From NCBI RefSeq assembly GCF_902168175.1, contig NZ_CABHOU010000025.1, forward strand, positions 558,001 to 622,000: a stretch of DNA of 64,000 nucleotides, written 5' to 3'. This document shows positions 17,507-26,234 of the stretch, piece after piece (position 1 is the first letter of the stretch; the number at the start of each line of letters is the position of its first letter). Origin of the DNA: an uncultured Chitinophaga sp. GTDB lineage: Bacteria; Bacteroidota; Bacteroidia; Chitinophagales; Chitinophagaceae. The translations under genes and the position numbers were made by a program. The notes under the pieces are model-generated. The model was not told the origin of the DNA. It was given only the letters and a program-made list of their open reading frames with translations, and did no database searches.

Positions 17507-18052
17507 ATGAAGGAATTTGACAATAACCAACCTTTCCTTGAGTTTTTTGAAACCCTGGAACCTGCCCTAAGGGCCAAAGCCAAATCTATTCTCCGCCGCG
17601 ACCTTTACCTGGACGATGTGATACTGGAAGTAATGTTTCTAGGTATCCGGATTTCCTGCACCCCGTATTATAGTGAAATCGTCAACAAACCCGGATACTT
17701 CCTCCGTATAACCTACTGCAGGGCCATCGACTATCAAAGAAAAGAAAAACAAACAGAGGAGCTGACAGAAGAAGTTAAGGAGCGCCTCTGCCTGCCAGAC
17801 GAGGACAACGTTTTCCAGGAAGCACTTTCAGCAATCAAAGAACTGGGGCTGGATAAAGTGCTGCCACCACGCCGCTGGAGCATGTTTGAAATGTATTATG
17901 CCGAGGGGATGAGCCAGGACGAAATTGCCAACCATTTCGGAGATACCAGCAGACACACAGTGAAGACGCAAATTCACCTGGCCAGGCAGTTCGTGGTGGC
18001 GGAATTGAAAAAATGGGCAAAAAGTAAAATAATTGAGCCGGGCTATTACTAA
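17507..18052 (+). CDS. ECF-like RNA polymerase sigma factor
   Basis: A 181-residue sigma-70-like protein. Region 2 is compact (LRAKAKSILRRDLYLDDVILEVMFLGIRI, residues about 21–49; then KPGYFLRITYCRAIDYQRK near 64–82). Region 4 has a clear helix-turn-helix: MYYAEGMSQDEIANHFGDTSRHTVKTQIHLARQ near 128–160. The linker is acidic. A membrane protein resembling a cut-down anti-sigma factor follows 26 bases after the stop. The 5' region carries large inverted repeats that might regulate it. No TonB receptor or FecR sensor domain is adjacent. Confidence 0.8.
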   Translation: MKEFDNNQPFLEFFETLEPALRAKAKSILRRDLYLDDVILEVMFLGIRISCTPYYSEIVNKPGYFLRITYCRAIDYQRKEKQTEELTEEVKERLCLPDEDNVFQEALSAIKELGLDKVLPPRRWSMFEMYYAEGMSQDEIANHFGDTSRHTVKTQIHLARQFVVAELKKWAKSKIIEPGYY

Positions 18053-18078
18053 TCGCGTTATTGCTGCGTACTACTAAT

Positions 18079-18447
18079 ATGCAGGTAGATTTCGAACAAC
18101 TTTACCGCCTCACACTCGAGGAAATTGCGGGCACCATTTCCGATGCCGACCGCCAGCTACTGGAGTTAATTATATCCTCCAGCGAAGAAGCGGCCATGGC
18201 ATGGGCCCGGATACACGACGGGCTTGAAAATGGTGACAGACTAGTGCAAAAAGGCGCCGTAACCCGGCGGGACAGGCAAATACTCACCTGGGTAATCACG
18301 AAATTATCAAGACGAAAATGGCTGGCGCTTGGGGGCCTGGTGTTGTTTAAAGCCCTCTTGTTTTTTGCACTCGGCTGGTTCATATCTAAAAACAGCTCAA
18401 AACCGACTACAACAAGTGCCGAAGTACACATAGCCCAACACTCCTGA
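18079..18447 (+). CDS. short membrane protein, possible minimal anti-sigma factor
   Basis: A protein of 122 residues from the ATG at 18079; a TTG at 18061 is also in frame. The N-terminal 75 residues are soluble and helical, with a pattern (ISDADRQLLELIISSSEEAAMAWARI) reminiscent of the cytoplasmic segment of FecR-type anti-sigma factors. One membrane helix lies at about residues 80–102, followed by only about 20 periplasmic residues. The FecR sensory domain is absent. Co-transcription with the sigma factor is likely. The anti-sigma role is inferred from position and topology. Confidence 0.6.
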   Translation: MQVDFEQLYRLTLEEIAGTISDADRQLLELIISSSEEAAMAWARIHDGLENGDRLVQKGAVTRRDRQILTWVITKLSRRKWLALGGLVLFKALLFFALGWFISKNSSKPTTTSAEVHIAQHS

Positions 18448-18482
18448 TCGCCTGATCGCGCGATCCTACTAACAGACACAAA

Positions 18483-18512
18483 AAAGCCGGGCTACAACCC
18501 GGCTTTAGATTT
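18483..18512. terminator. bidirectional terminator
   Basis: AAAGCCGGG / CCCGGCTTT stem with six-base loop, T-rich on the plus side and a T-run on the minus side. It serves the sigma-factor operon (+) and the NIPSNAP gene (−). Confidence 0.85.
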
Positions 18513-19301
18513 TTATAGATCTGAGAAGGCTTCCGGCTTTAGCAGGAACTTATCTATATGCGATACATTATTTTTATAAGACTCGATGGCCGATAGCTTT
18601 TTCCAGTCCGGATCGGCACCAAAAGCTTTCCAGTGGGCCTCTCGCTCGGCATTGTTGTTAAAACTTGTCATGTACATCAGGTTAGGCATGTGGCTGCCGG
18701 CAATCACTTCGCCATAAAACACAGCATTGAATCCCAGCTTCTTAAAAATGCCTATCTCATCACCCTTATTGAACATATCTACCTTATTACGGAAATACTT
18801 TTCGGTAGGACCTTCGTAACTGCGTAACTCGTACACACGGTCGCTTTTAGGGGAGGTAAGCTGCGGCATAGCCATGGCCGGCATGCCTTCGAACGCCTGC
18901 AACAGTATAGATTCGAGGCGGGCGAAGGGCACATTTGTGTATTGCGCATCGAGGTAATCTTTACCGGCTTCGAGGTATGTTTTATCGGCAGCCAGTTGCG
19001 ATTCCAGTTTGGCAAACTGATCGGCGGTGCGGAAAGGGATCAGCACATACACACGCAGATCAGCTGTGTCCTGCGTTACCGGCTTAAATACGCCCACCTG
19101 TTTAATACCGGCGCGGTGCAGGGCAGGCAGATAAGCATCTTTTAAATATCCTGTTACCCTCTGTTCCTGCCCGGCAGTTTTAAGATGATAGATTTTGATC
19201 TGGTAAAACTGCCTGGCCGGGCCTTTATCGCCCGCCATTACCAAGCCAGCGCTCAGCATGCAGCAAAACAGCAGCAACCACGTGGATGTTCTCATTTTCA
19301 T
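18513..19301 (-). CDS. exported NIPSNAP family protein
   Basis: A 262-residue protein with a signal peptide (residues 1–23, ending GLVMA). Two NIPSNAP-like ferredoxin-fold domains are visible: RQFYQIKIYHLKTAGQEQRVTGYLKDAYLPAL from about 30, and VYELRSYEGPTEKYFRNKVDMF from about 162, each followed by a strand with a Phe/Tyr-rich region. Bacterial NIPSNAP proteins are common in Bacteroidota near sugar-degradation genes, but their role is not settled. It is monocistronic and ends at a bidirectional terminator. Confidence 0.88.
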   Translation of the reverse strand: MKMRTSTWLLLFCCMLSAGLVMAGDKGPARQFYQIKIYHLKTAGQEQRVTGYLKDAYLPALHRAGIKQVGVFKPVTQDTADLRVYVLIPFRTADQFAKLESQLAADKTYLEAGKDYLDAQYTNVPFARLESILLQAFEGMPAMAMPQLTSPKSDRVYELRSYEGPTEKYFRNKVDMFNKGDEIGIFKKLGFNAVFYGEVIAGSHMPNLMYMTSFNNNAEREAHWKAFGADPDWKKLSAIESYKNNVSHIDKFLLKPEAFSDL

Positions 19302-19406
19302 AAAATTGATAAAAAGGTGTGCTGAAAAATAGCGTAAAATTTCCGTGTATACCAGCCATTTATCAAAAAGCTTTCAAATACGGCCGCTGCCCCCTAACTT
19401 GCGGTT

Positions 19407-19673
19407 ATGAAGATAGCACAGGATAAATGGAAACACTTTTACGTAGGTATTGTGATGGGTATAGTGTTACAAGCCGCCGCCGCATGGCTGCTCCCCTCCC
19501 TGTTATGGGCAGTTATCGCTTCCCTGGCTGGTTCAATAGCCATTGCATATGGCTTCGAACTATTTTCGCTGTATACGGGTAAAGGCCATTATGAAGTAAT
19601 GGATGCCATAGCCTCTGTGCTGGGCGCCATACCGGGCATAGCGATGGCCTGGACTTACCAGTATTACGCGTAG
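19407..19673 (+). CDS. small membrane protein, DKWKHF motif (YfiM/DUF2279-like)
   Basis: An 88-residue protein with three hydrophobic stretches (about residues 13–30, 33–50 and 66–84). It begins with a DKWKHFYVGIVMG motif, typical of small putative membrane proteins of the YfiM/DUF2279 sort. A Glu/Asp-containing EVMDAIASVLGA segment precedes the last helix. Function is unknown. It stands alone, 67 bases before the S9 peptidase gene. Confidence 0.7.
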   Translation: MKIAQDKWKHFYVGIVMGIVLQAAAAWLLPSLLWAVIASLAGSIAIAYGFELFSLYTGKGHYEVMDAIASVLGAIPGIAMAWTYQYYA

Positions 19674-19740
19674 CCGCTTTTACACCATTTTTCGTTATCT
19701 TCCGTACCTGTCAACTTCCAAACCTGCCATAAACGTAACT

Positions 19741-22719
19741 ATGATCAAGAAAAAGACATTACTTTTTGTGCCACTACTATTGGCACAACTGGCCGTAATT
19801 GCGCAACCCGAGAGCGATACGGCTAAAACTCCCCGGCCTATGAGCTGGAAAGACATTCCCTCCTGGCGCGCGATTTCGCCTTACACCGTTACCCTTTCGC
19901 CGGACGGCAAATGGGTAGGTTATGCACTGTTGGCGCGCGAGGGCGATGGCGATCTCTATATTAAAAAAGTAAAAGACACGGCTCAGAAGGTATATGCCTT
20001 AGGCAGCCCTGCTTTCCCCTCTTTTAGTTTTTCGGAAGATGGGAAATGGCTGGCTTACAAAGAAGCTGTTCCTTTTAAAGAAAAGAAAGCGGCCGCCAAA
20101 ATACCTGGCAAACAACTGTTCGAAAAGTTGCACCTGGTGGAATTGTCGACGGGAAAGAAAACAACTTTCGAAAAATCAGGCAGCTTTGCCTTTAACGGCA
20201 AAACTGCCAGTCACCTCGCCATCAATGTTACCAAAGAACGCAGCGGCCCTCCCCGGCCCGACGAAGCACAGGGCAGCGATTTGCTGATCGTTGAATTATC
20301 GTCCGGCAAAAGCCAGAACATTGGTAACGTAAGCGAATTTGCATTCAACAAACAGGGTAACCTGCTGGCTTACACCATAGATGCTGCAGGCCAGGCAGGC
20401 AACGGTGTTTACCTGTATACACCAGCCAATCGCAGCACCTCGGTGTTGGATAACGACAAGGCCACTTATAAAAGCCTGGGCTGGACGAAAGACGGTGACG
20501 GCTTTGCCCTGTTGAAAATGGTGAAGGATGAAAAGTTCAAAAGCGATAAAGGAGCCGTGATCGGTGTAAAGAATTTTGCCGGCACGCCAACAGTTACGAT
20601 TTACGAAGCCGCAAAAGACTCCGTAGCGTTCCCGAAAGGCATGACCATCAGCGCTAACCGCAAACCTGTATGGGGTGAATCGCTGGACCGCCTGTACTTC
20701 GGTATTGCCGCGCTGGAGCCAGCTAAAAAGGATGCGCCTAAAACCGATACCGCTAAAAAAACACCACCCACCAAGCCTTCGAAAGAAGCTGAATTGGCCA
20801 GGATCGAAAAGCTGAGAGGTGATACCAGCATCAAATCGATCGACGACCTGAAGAAGGCACTCGCGAAACTGGATACCAGCAAAGGCCCGGCACCAGCAGC
20901 ACCGGCGGTTAACAAGGATGATATCGCGAAACCCGATATGGCCATCTGGCACGGTGGCGACAAACGCCTCCAGAGCCGCCAGCAGGTGCAGGCCATGGGT
21001 GATAAAAACTATACTTACGCTGCCGGTTACGACGTGGCGGACAAGAAATTTATCCGTTACAACGATAGCAGCATCCGCTCGGTAAATGCATTACCCAAAC
21101 AATTGTACGCTTATGCTTACGACGACCAGCCCTACGAACTGGACCAAAACCTCGATGGTCAGAACTATGCCGATGTGTATGTGATCGACCTGAAAACCGG
21201 TAGTAAAGAAAAGCTGTTCGAAAAGTTTTATGTACCGTCTTACAGCGCTATGCCAACCCCCTCGCCAGATGGGCTGAAATTCACTTATGGTAAAGACGGG
21301 CATTATTACGTGTACGACATCCCTTCGAAAACGAGCATCAACATCACCCAAAACATACCTACTTCTTTTGTAGATACTGATGATGATCACAACGTGAAGA
21401 AACCGCTTACCCCCGTTATCGGCTGGAGCAACGACAATAAATACGTGTTGATCCGCGACCTCTGGGATATATGGCAGATACCTGCAAACGGCAAAGGCAG
21501 TGCCGTTAACCTGACTGCTAACGGCCGTACTGAGAAAATACGTTACACCAACCGCTACTCAGTAGACCCGGATGAAAAAGGTATTGATCTTAAGAAACCC
21601 ATTTATGTAAGGCAATACGGTGAGTGGAACAAGAAAACCGGTATCGTACGTTTACAGGCCGGCAAATCCGGAGGCACTGTACTGGCCTGGGATGATGCTG
21701 CAATCAGCTCGCTCAGCAAAGCTAAAAATGCCGATGTATACATGTACGCGAAAGAAACGTTTAACACGCCTACCGAATTTTTCGCAGGCGACGAATTGTT
21801 GAAAAATGTTGAACAGGTTACAAAGAACACACCTGACGCCGCTAAATACACATGGAGCGCCGGTACCCAGCTCGTGGATTACGTTTCAGACAAAGGCGAC
21901 ACGCTGCAGGGAGCATTATTTTTACCTGCGGGTTATGTAAAAGGACAAAAATATCCTACCGTAGTATATTATTACGAGAAACTCTCCCAATCACGTAACA
22001 GCTACGCGGCGCCCGACTTTTCCGGCACCGGCTGGAACCCGAACATGTATACCAGCAACGGCTATGCTGTATTTATCCCGGATATCGTTTACAAAATGGA
22101 CGATCCCGGTATGAGCGCTGTTTGGTGCGTATTACCGGCTGTAAAAGCGGCTATTAAAACGGGTGTGATCGACGAGGAACATATCGGTATTCACGGGCAT
22201 AGCTGGGGTGGTTATCAAACTGCGTTCCTTGCCACTCAAACTAATATGTTTAAAGCGGCAGCAGCAGGTGCAGCACTTACGAACATGGTAAGCATGTACG
22301 ATCTTATTTACTGGAACAGTGGCGGCGGCAACATGTCTATCTTCGAAGCATCGCAGGGCCGTTTTACCGGTGCGCCCTGGGAAAACTGGGATTCGTACCT
22401 GCGCAACTCGCCCATCTATCATGTTAAAAAAGTAAACACGCCGCTGTTAATCCTGCATAATGATAAAGATGGCGCAGTAGACTTTACACAGGGCGTTGAG
22501 TTTTACAATGCGTTACGCCGTCTTAAAAAACCGGTAGTAATGGTGCAGTACAAAGGAGAGAACCATGGTCTGAGCAAACCGGAAAACAGGAAAGACTACA
22601 GTGTGAGAATGATGGAATTCTTCGACTACCACCTGAAAGGAAAACCAGCCCCACAGTGGCTTAAACAAGGCATCGACCACCTGAAGCTGGACGATGAACT
22701 GGAAGAGCGGAAATTTTGA
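19741..22719 (+). CDS. S9 family peptidase (prolyl oligopeptidase-like), exported
   Basis: A 992-residue serine peptidase. A signal peptide spans residues 1–21 (ending AVIAQ). An N-terminal β-propeller runs to about residue 690, with a Lys/Pro/Thr-rich insert near 325–400. The C-terminal α/β-hydrolase carries the triad: Ser821 in GHSWGGY, Asp near 909 in HNDKDGAVD, and His942 in ENHG. It is longer than typical DPP-type enzymes because of the propeller insert. Likely periplasmic or outer-membrane dipeptidyl or oligopeptidase activity. A strong terminator follows. Confidence 0.9.
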   Translation: MIKKKTLLFVPLLLAQLAVIAQPESDTAKTPRPMSWKDIPSWRAISPYTVTLSPDGKWVGYALLAREGDGDLYIKKVKDTAQKVYALGSPAFPSFSFSEDGKWLAYKEAVPFKEKKAAAKIPGKQLFEKLHLVELSTGKKTTFEKSGSFAFNGKTASHLAINVTKERSGPPRPDEAQGSDLLIVELSSGKSQNIGNVSEFAFNKQGNLLAYTIDAAGQAGNGVYLYTPANRSTSVLDNDKATYKSLGWTKDGDGFALLKMVKDEKFKSDKGAVIGVKNFAGTPTVTIYEAAKDSVAFPKGMTISANRKPVWGESLDRLYFGIAALEPAKKDAPKTDTAKKTPPTKPSKEAELARIEKLRGDTSIKSIDDLKKALAKLDTSKGPAPAAPAVNKDDIAKPDMAIWHGGDKRLQSRQQVQAMGDKNYTYAAGYDVADKKFIRYNDSSIRSVNALPKQLYAYAYDDQPYELDQNLDGQNYADVYVIDLKTGSKEKLFEKFYVPSYSAMPTPSPDGLKFTYGKDGHYYVYDIPSKTSINITQNIPTSFVDTDDDHNVKKPLTPVIGWSNDNKYVLIRDLWDIWQIPANGKGSAVNLTANGRTEKIRYTNRYSVDPDEKGIDLKKPIYVRQYGEWNKKTGIVRLQAGKSGGTVLAWDDAAISSLSKAKNADVYMYAKETFNTPTEFFAGDELLKNVEQVTKNTPDAAKYTWSAGTQLVDYVSDKGDTLQGALFLPAGYVKGQKYPTVVYYYEKLSQSRNSYAAPDFSGTGWNPNMYTSNGYAVFIPDIVYKMDDPGMSAVWCVLPAVKAAIKTGVIDEEHIGIHGHSWGGYQTAFLATQTNMFKAAAAGAALTNMVSMYDLIYWNSGGGNMSIFEASQGRFTGAPWENWDSYLRNSPIYHVKKVNTPLLILHNDKDGAVDFTQGVEFYNALRRLKKPVVMVQYKGENHGLSKPENRKDYSVRMMEFFDYHLKGKPAPQWLKQGIDHLKLDDELEERKF

Positions 22720-22737
22720 TTAGCATATCATCATAGT

Positions 22738-22772
22738 AAAAAAGAGCAGGCTTTAAGGCCTGCTCTTTTACT
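22738..22772 (+). terminator. intrinsic terminator
   Basis: Eleven-base perfect stem AAAGAGCAGGC / GCCTGCTCTTT with a six-base loop and T-rich tail, 19 bases after the S9 peptidase stop. Confidence 0.88.
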
Positions 22773-23103
22773 TTAAAAACATCTATACTCACTGCTTCCC
22801 TTCCTTTACTCTTTCCAACCCATCATGCAGTATCACTGCCGGGCATAAAGATGATACCGTTAAGAAACCGATGTGGCAACACACATCTATCCCCCTAAAA
22901 ATCACGTAATTATACGCGTTGTCGTTTCGAATTATTACCTACATTTGCAATTCAGAGCATTGGCAAATAACAGCAGCTTAGCAAAGAATAGCACCCCAAA
23001 TTATCTTCCTTGATTTAATACGTATATCGGACCTGTCTCCCCAAAAACTTACTACGGACAGGCGACGCTTGTTTTTTTTACGATAACCTCAAAACTCCAG
23101 CAC
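22773..23103. other. long leader/intergenic region before the duplicated protein
   Basis: No gene is seen in these 331 bases. A candidate promoter at 22919–22947 implies a leader of about 150 bases before the next gene. The leader contains two copies of a GGAC(C)TGTC / GGACAGGC-like element near 23030–23062, but no fold I can name. Confidence 0.5.
22919..22947 (+). promoter_or_regulatory. promoter with -33 TTG and -7 TACATTTG
   Basis: TTG (22919–22921) and TACATTTG (22940–22947) are spaced 18 bases apart, fitting the Bacteroidota housekeeping pattern. The next start codon is at 23104. Confidence 0.5.
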
Positions 23104-25308
23104 ATGGAAAAACTGAAGATCCCGAATCTTTCGGCGATACAACTGTCGGAATTGCTCAGTACACGGCAAACCTTCCTGCTGACCCGTTTTTACCTGAAAG
23201 CGGCAGCCCAGCAAAGCATTACGCATTGGGAAGAAATCACCTGCGTAGGTTACCACCCCGACAAAGGGAAACTGGAAGCCATTGTGAGCATCAAACAATC
23301 TGTTGGTTACAGCGGAGGCCTTTGCACCAACGGCTCTAAAGAGTACGTTCGTTTCTTCGTTGACTTTAAAGATGGCAGCGGCTTTCAGGACATGGGTTAC
23401 ACCAGCTTTAAAGTAGCCGACATTTCTGAAGTGCCCCCCGGCCCGCAGCACCCGCTGAAGTACATGACGCATTTGTTTATCGACGACGAAAAGTACCGTC
23501 GTTTCCTGAACTGCGACACCGCCGTGGTGCCCACCGTACGCGCCGTACTTCAGTGGAACAGCATCCCTTCTTCTAACCCCAACGACATTCCGTACTACGG
23601 TAATGTGCTGAATGCCGATATCCAGTTAAAGAGAAGAAGGCTTTTTATCTGGAAAGATATTTTTGATGCCCTGCAGGTAAAAGAGCTGCCGGACTTCCTC
23701 AAAAACATCAACCTGAAAGAAGAAGTAAAGATCCCCCTGCCTCCCCTTCCCCCCATTCAAACATTAGCCGCGGCTTATAAAAAAGCCCAGGTGCCCGATC
23801 ATCGTACTTTCTTTTCGGCCGTGGCGCCATCTATTAAAAATGGTACCAAGTTTAAGAGCCTGGTTAGTTACAACCTGTTCGATGTGCAAAAATTAAAGAT
23901 CGATGTAAAATCGATCGCCGACCTCTTACTAAAACCGGTAGACAAAGCCGATGTGCAGTTCGAAGAACTGATGTGCGTGGGTTTAAACACCCCGCTGGAT
24001 ACATTAGGCGCGGTGATCAAAATCAAAAAAAGCAGCGGCTTCAGCGGCGACCTCTGTACCCAGGGATCGCAGGAACACGTAGCATTTTGGGCCGACTGGG
24101 ATAACAATGGCAGCTTTGACCAGTACCTTGGCACCACCAGTATTACGGTGTACGACATTGGCAACATACCAGCCGGTGGCCTGCACTATAACGTAGACCT
24201 GCCCATCAATCTGACCTCGCGCATCAGGAGTTGCGTAACACCTAACGTCATCCGCATACGGGCCGTACTATCCTGGCAATCACTCCCATCTACCACCGAC
24301 CCCAATCAACTTAACACCTGGGGCAACCGTGTAGATGCAGTAGTACAGATCCGGCCTGCACAGGCAGCCCGCGTGGAAGCCGAACTTACCCACGTAGGCA
24401 GTGTAGACCGCGACCTGATAGACCCTGTAACCTTCCTCGTAAACTCCGACACCAGCAATCCAACCATGAACAATAACCGTCCGTACGGCGGCTGGGTTAG
24501 TTTCAACGGGATTATTAACAGGAGCGGGTTTAACGGCGTTATTAAATACAAGATCGAGTACAAGAAATTCGGCGCGTCCGATGCTACGTACGCCGCTGTT
24601 TCCACTTCAGAGTCCTTCTCCATGATCGACTTTACGCCCGATCCTAATCTTGAGTTTATTGACACGCAGGCACCTGCAGATGGTTGGTTCATCTATAAAG
24701 AGAACCCCGCTATCGGTTTGTATAATGAAACACATTACCTGGCAGGCTGGAGTACCGGTGGGTTAACAGACGGTATATATACCATCCGCTTTACGCACAC
24801 CGATGCGCTGGGCTTAGAGCAGGTAGCCGATACCTTCTCGCTGATCATCAACAACCAGCAAATGAGCATCAGCACCACTGCTAATACCTCGGTAGATCTT
24901 ACAAAGAGCCTCGACCTGGTGATAGACGGCGGCGACTGCCATTGTTACGATAAAACTGCGACCAACCACACCGTTAGTGGCCATCTACGGGCAGTGCATC
25001 CTTACTTTGCGGTATGGAGCCTCGACCTTCAGCCATCGTCGCACACCCATGGCACCGTGCCCAATCCATCACACCGTTACTACGACGCATTACCCAATGC
25101 AGGCGATGTAGGCAACCTGGGCATCAATAATGATGATGGCGATGAAAACGCCCCATGGAGTGTAGACGTAAGCGCGATGGATAATTGCGGTTATACTGTA
25201 AGCCTGGCTGCGCGTTCGCGTGTAATACTTAACAGCTCCACCACGTTCCCATGGTATGGGGTGAAGGCGGTAGGATTTTCTGTAACGGATAAATGTCCGA
25301 ACGTTTAA
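23104..25308 (+). CDS. large hypothetical protein with internal duplication
   Basis: A 734-residue protein that I do not recognise. Two copies of a β-rich domain are evident, at about residues 40–180 and 280–422. Shared features are a start with EE-(I/L)-x-CVG, then a G-(Y/F)-SG-x-LCT-x-GS-(K/Q)-E motif, a D-x-x-x-GSGF / NNGSF loop, and a repeat end with VxAVLxWxSxPS. A middle linker (200–280) is Pro/Lys-rich. The C-terminal 300 residues form another β-rich part with a Cys-containing GGDCHCYDKTATNH segment. There is no signal peptide or membrane span. It has its own promoter and terminator. Confidence 0.75.
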   Translation: MEKLKIPNLSAIQLSELLSTRQTFLLTRFYLKAAAQQSITHWEEITCVGYHPDKGKLEAIVSIKQSVGYSGGLCTNGSKEYVRFFVDFKDGSGFQDMGYTSFKVADISEVPPGPQHPLKYMTHLFIDDEKYRRFLNCDTAVVPTVRAVLQWNSIPSSNPNDIPYYGNVLNADIQLKRRRLFIWKDIFDALQVKELPDFLKNINLKEEVKIPLPPLPPIQTLAAAYKKAQVPDHRTFFSAVAPSIKNGTKFKSLVSYNLFDVQKLKIDVKSIADLLLKPVDKADVQFEELMCVGLNTPLDTLGAVIKIKKSSGFSGDLCTQGSQEHVAFWADWDNNGSFDQYLGTTSITVYDIGNIPAGGLHYNVDLPINLTSRIRSCVTPNVIRIRAVLSWQSLPSTTDPNQLNTWGNRVDAVVQIRPAQAARVEAELTHVGSVDRDLIDPVTFLVNSDTSNPTMNNNRPYGGWVSFNGIINRSGFNGVIKYKIEYKKFGASDATYAAVSTSESFSMIDFTPDPNLEFIDTQAPADGWFIYKENPAIGLYNETHYLAGWSTGGLTDGIYTIRFTHTDALGLEQVADTFSLIINNQQMSISTTANTSVDLTKSLDLVIDGGDCHCYDKTATNHTVSGHLRAVHPYFAVWSLDLQPSSHTHGTVPNPSHRYYDALPNAGDVGNLGINNDDGDENAPWSVDVSAMDNCGYTVSLAARSRVILNSSTTFPWYGVKAVGFSVTDKCPNV

Positions 25309-25333
25309 TTACTGTTAGCGATACATTTACCGG

Positions 25334-25368
25334 CCGGCAGCCTGACAGGAGCTGCCGGTTTTTTTGTG
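25334..25368 (+). terminator. intrinsic terminator
   Basis: CCGGCAGC / GCTGCCGG stem, nine-base loop, then seven T. It closes the duplicated-protein gene. Confidence 0.88.
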
Positions 25369-25534
25369 TTATAGTTTAAAGCCCGGTTGGTTGGGGTGTG
25401 GGAAAGCGAATATTCTCTTATAATGAGATGAATGCAGACAAAACAAGTTTAATGACTGGTTGAGGTATCTCAGCAAATTACCGGGATACCTCAACCTTAT
25501 AGTTAACTCCAAACGAATCTTTGAACCGCAATGG

Positions 25535-26062
25535 TTACTTACCATACACATTATAGAAATTATAATCCGTCATCGGCGCATCTGTAAAACCAAGCTGGCG
25601 ACCGATAGTAATTACCTGTCCACGGTGATAGGTGCCATGGTTAATTACCTGGATGATGTATTCGAAGTTCTGGAAGTCACATTCAAACCAGGGGTTTACG
25701 ATCAGGGTTTTATCTTCTATCTGGGTGGCAGACATGGTTGAAATATAGTCGGCCAGCTCCTCAGAGTTATCAATCAGTATATCCATTATTGCTGTTGCAG
25801 TACCTGTAAACTCCTGCGGTGCGGCAGGCTCTTCCCGTTTGAGCATGGCCAGCCAGTACACCTGTGTTTGCCAGATATGTACCAGCGTGAGTTTAATGCT
25901 TGGGAAGCTGGAGGCTACTTCCTGGTCAAGCAGTTCGGCCGGTTTGGTTTTAAGCCATTTAACCAGGGTGCTTACAGCCCAAAAGTTATAGTTCGCGTAG
26001 TTTTTCATAGCAGCGGCGATAGAAGCCTGACCAGTTGCGGGGGTAGTGAATTCCTGTACCAT
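25535..26062 (-). CDS. DinB family protein
   Basis: A 175-residue four-helix-bundle protein of the DinB/YfiT superfamily. The likely metal-binding His triad is represented by LTLVHIWQTQVYW (His near residue 62) and INHGTYHRGQV (His near 141 and 145). Members are metal-dependent transferases or thiol-linked enzymes, and this one's substrate is not predictable. It is cytoplasmic and monocistronic, divergent from the aldehyde dehydrogenase gene with 172 bases between. Confidence 0.87.
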   Translation of the reverse strand: MVQEFTTPATGQASIAAAMKNYANYNFWAVSTLVKWLKTKPAELLDQEVASSFPSIKLTLVHIWQTQVYWLAMLKREEPAAPQEFTGTATAIMDILIDNSEELADYISTMSATQIEDKTLIVNPWFECDFQNFEYIIQVINHGTYHRGQVITIGRQLGFTDAPMTDYNFYNVYGK

Positions 26063-26202
26063 AGTGTAGTGTTTTTGTTTGTTGATACAAAGAAACTAAC
26101 GGCTTGTGACAACAGTATGTCAGTAGGATTTAAGAAAATAATGAACTTTTGAACAAAGTAAACTTGGACTTTCCAACAAACCAGCCAGGCGGTGTTCCAA
26201 CC

Positions 26203-26210
26203 TACCTTTG
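26203..26210 (+). promoter_or_regulatory. -7 promoter element of aldehyde dehydrogenase
   Basis: TACCTTTG matches TAnnTTTG exactly, 25 bases before the ATG at 26235. No clear -33 element is seen, which would fit an activator-dependent promoter such as one served by the AraC gene downstream. Confidence 0.5.
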
Positions 26211-26234
26211 TTGTACAAACAAAAAAATAAACAC

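Noticed and set aside
20296-20952. 218-codon antisense frame inside the S9 peptidase gene
   Set aside because: Overlaps a confident coding region on the other strand and has no recognisable domain.
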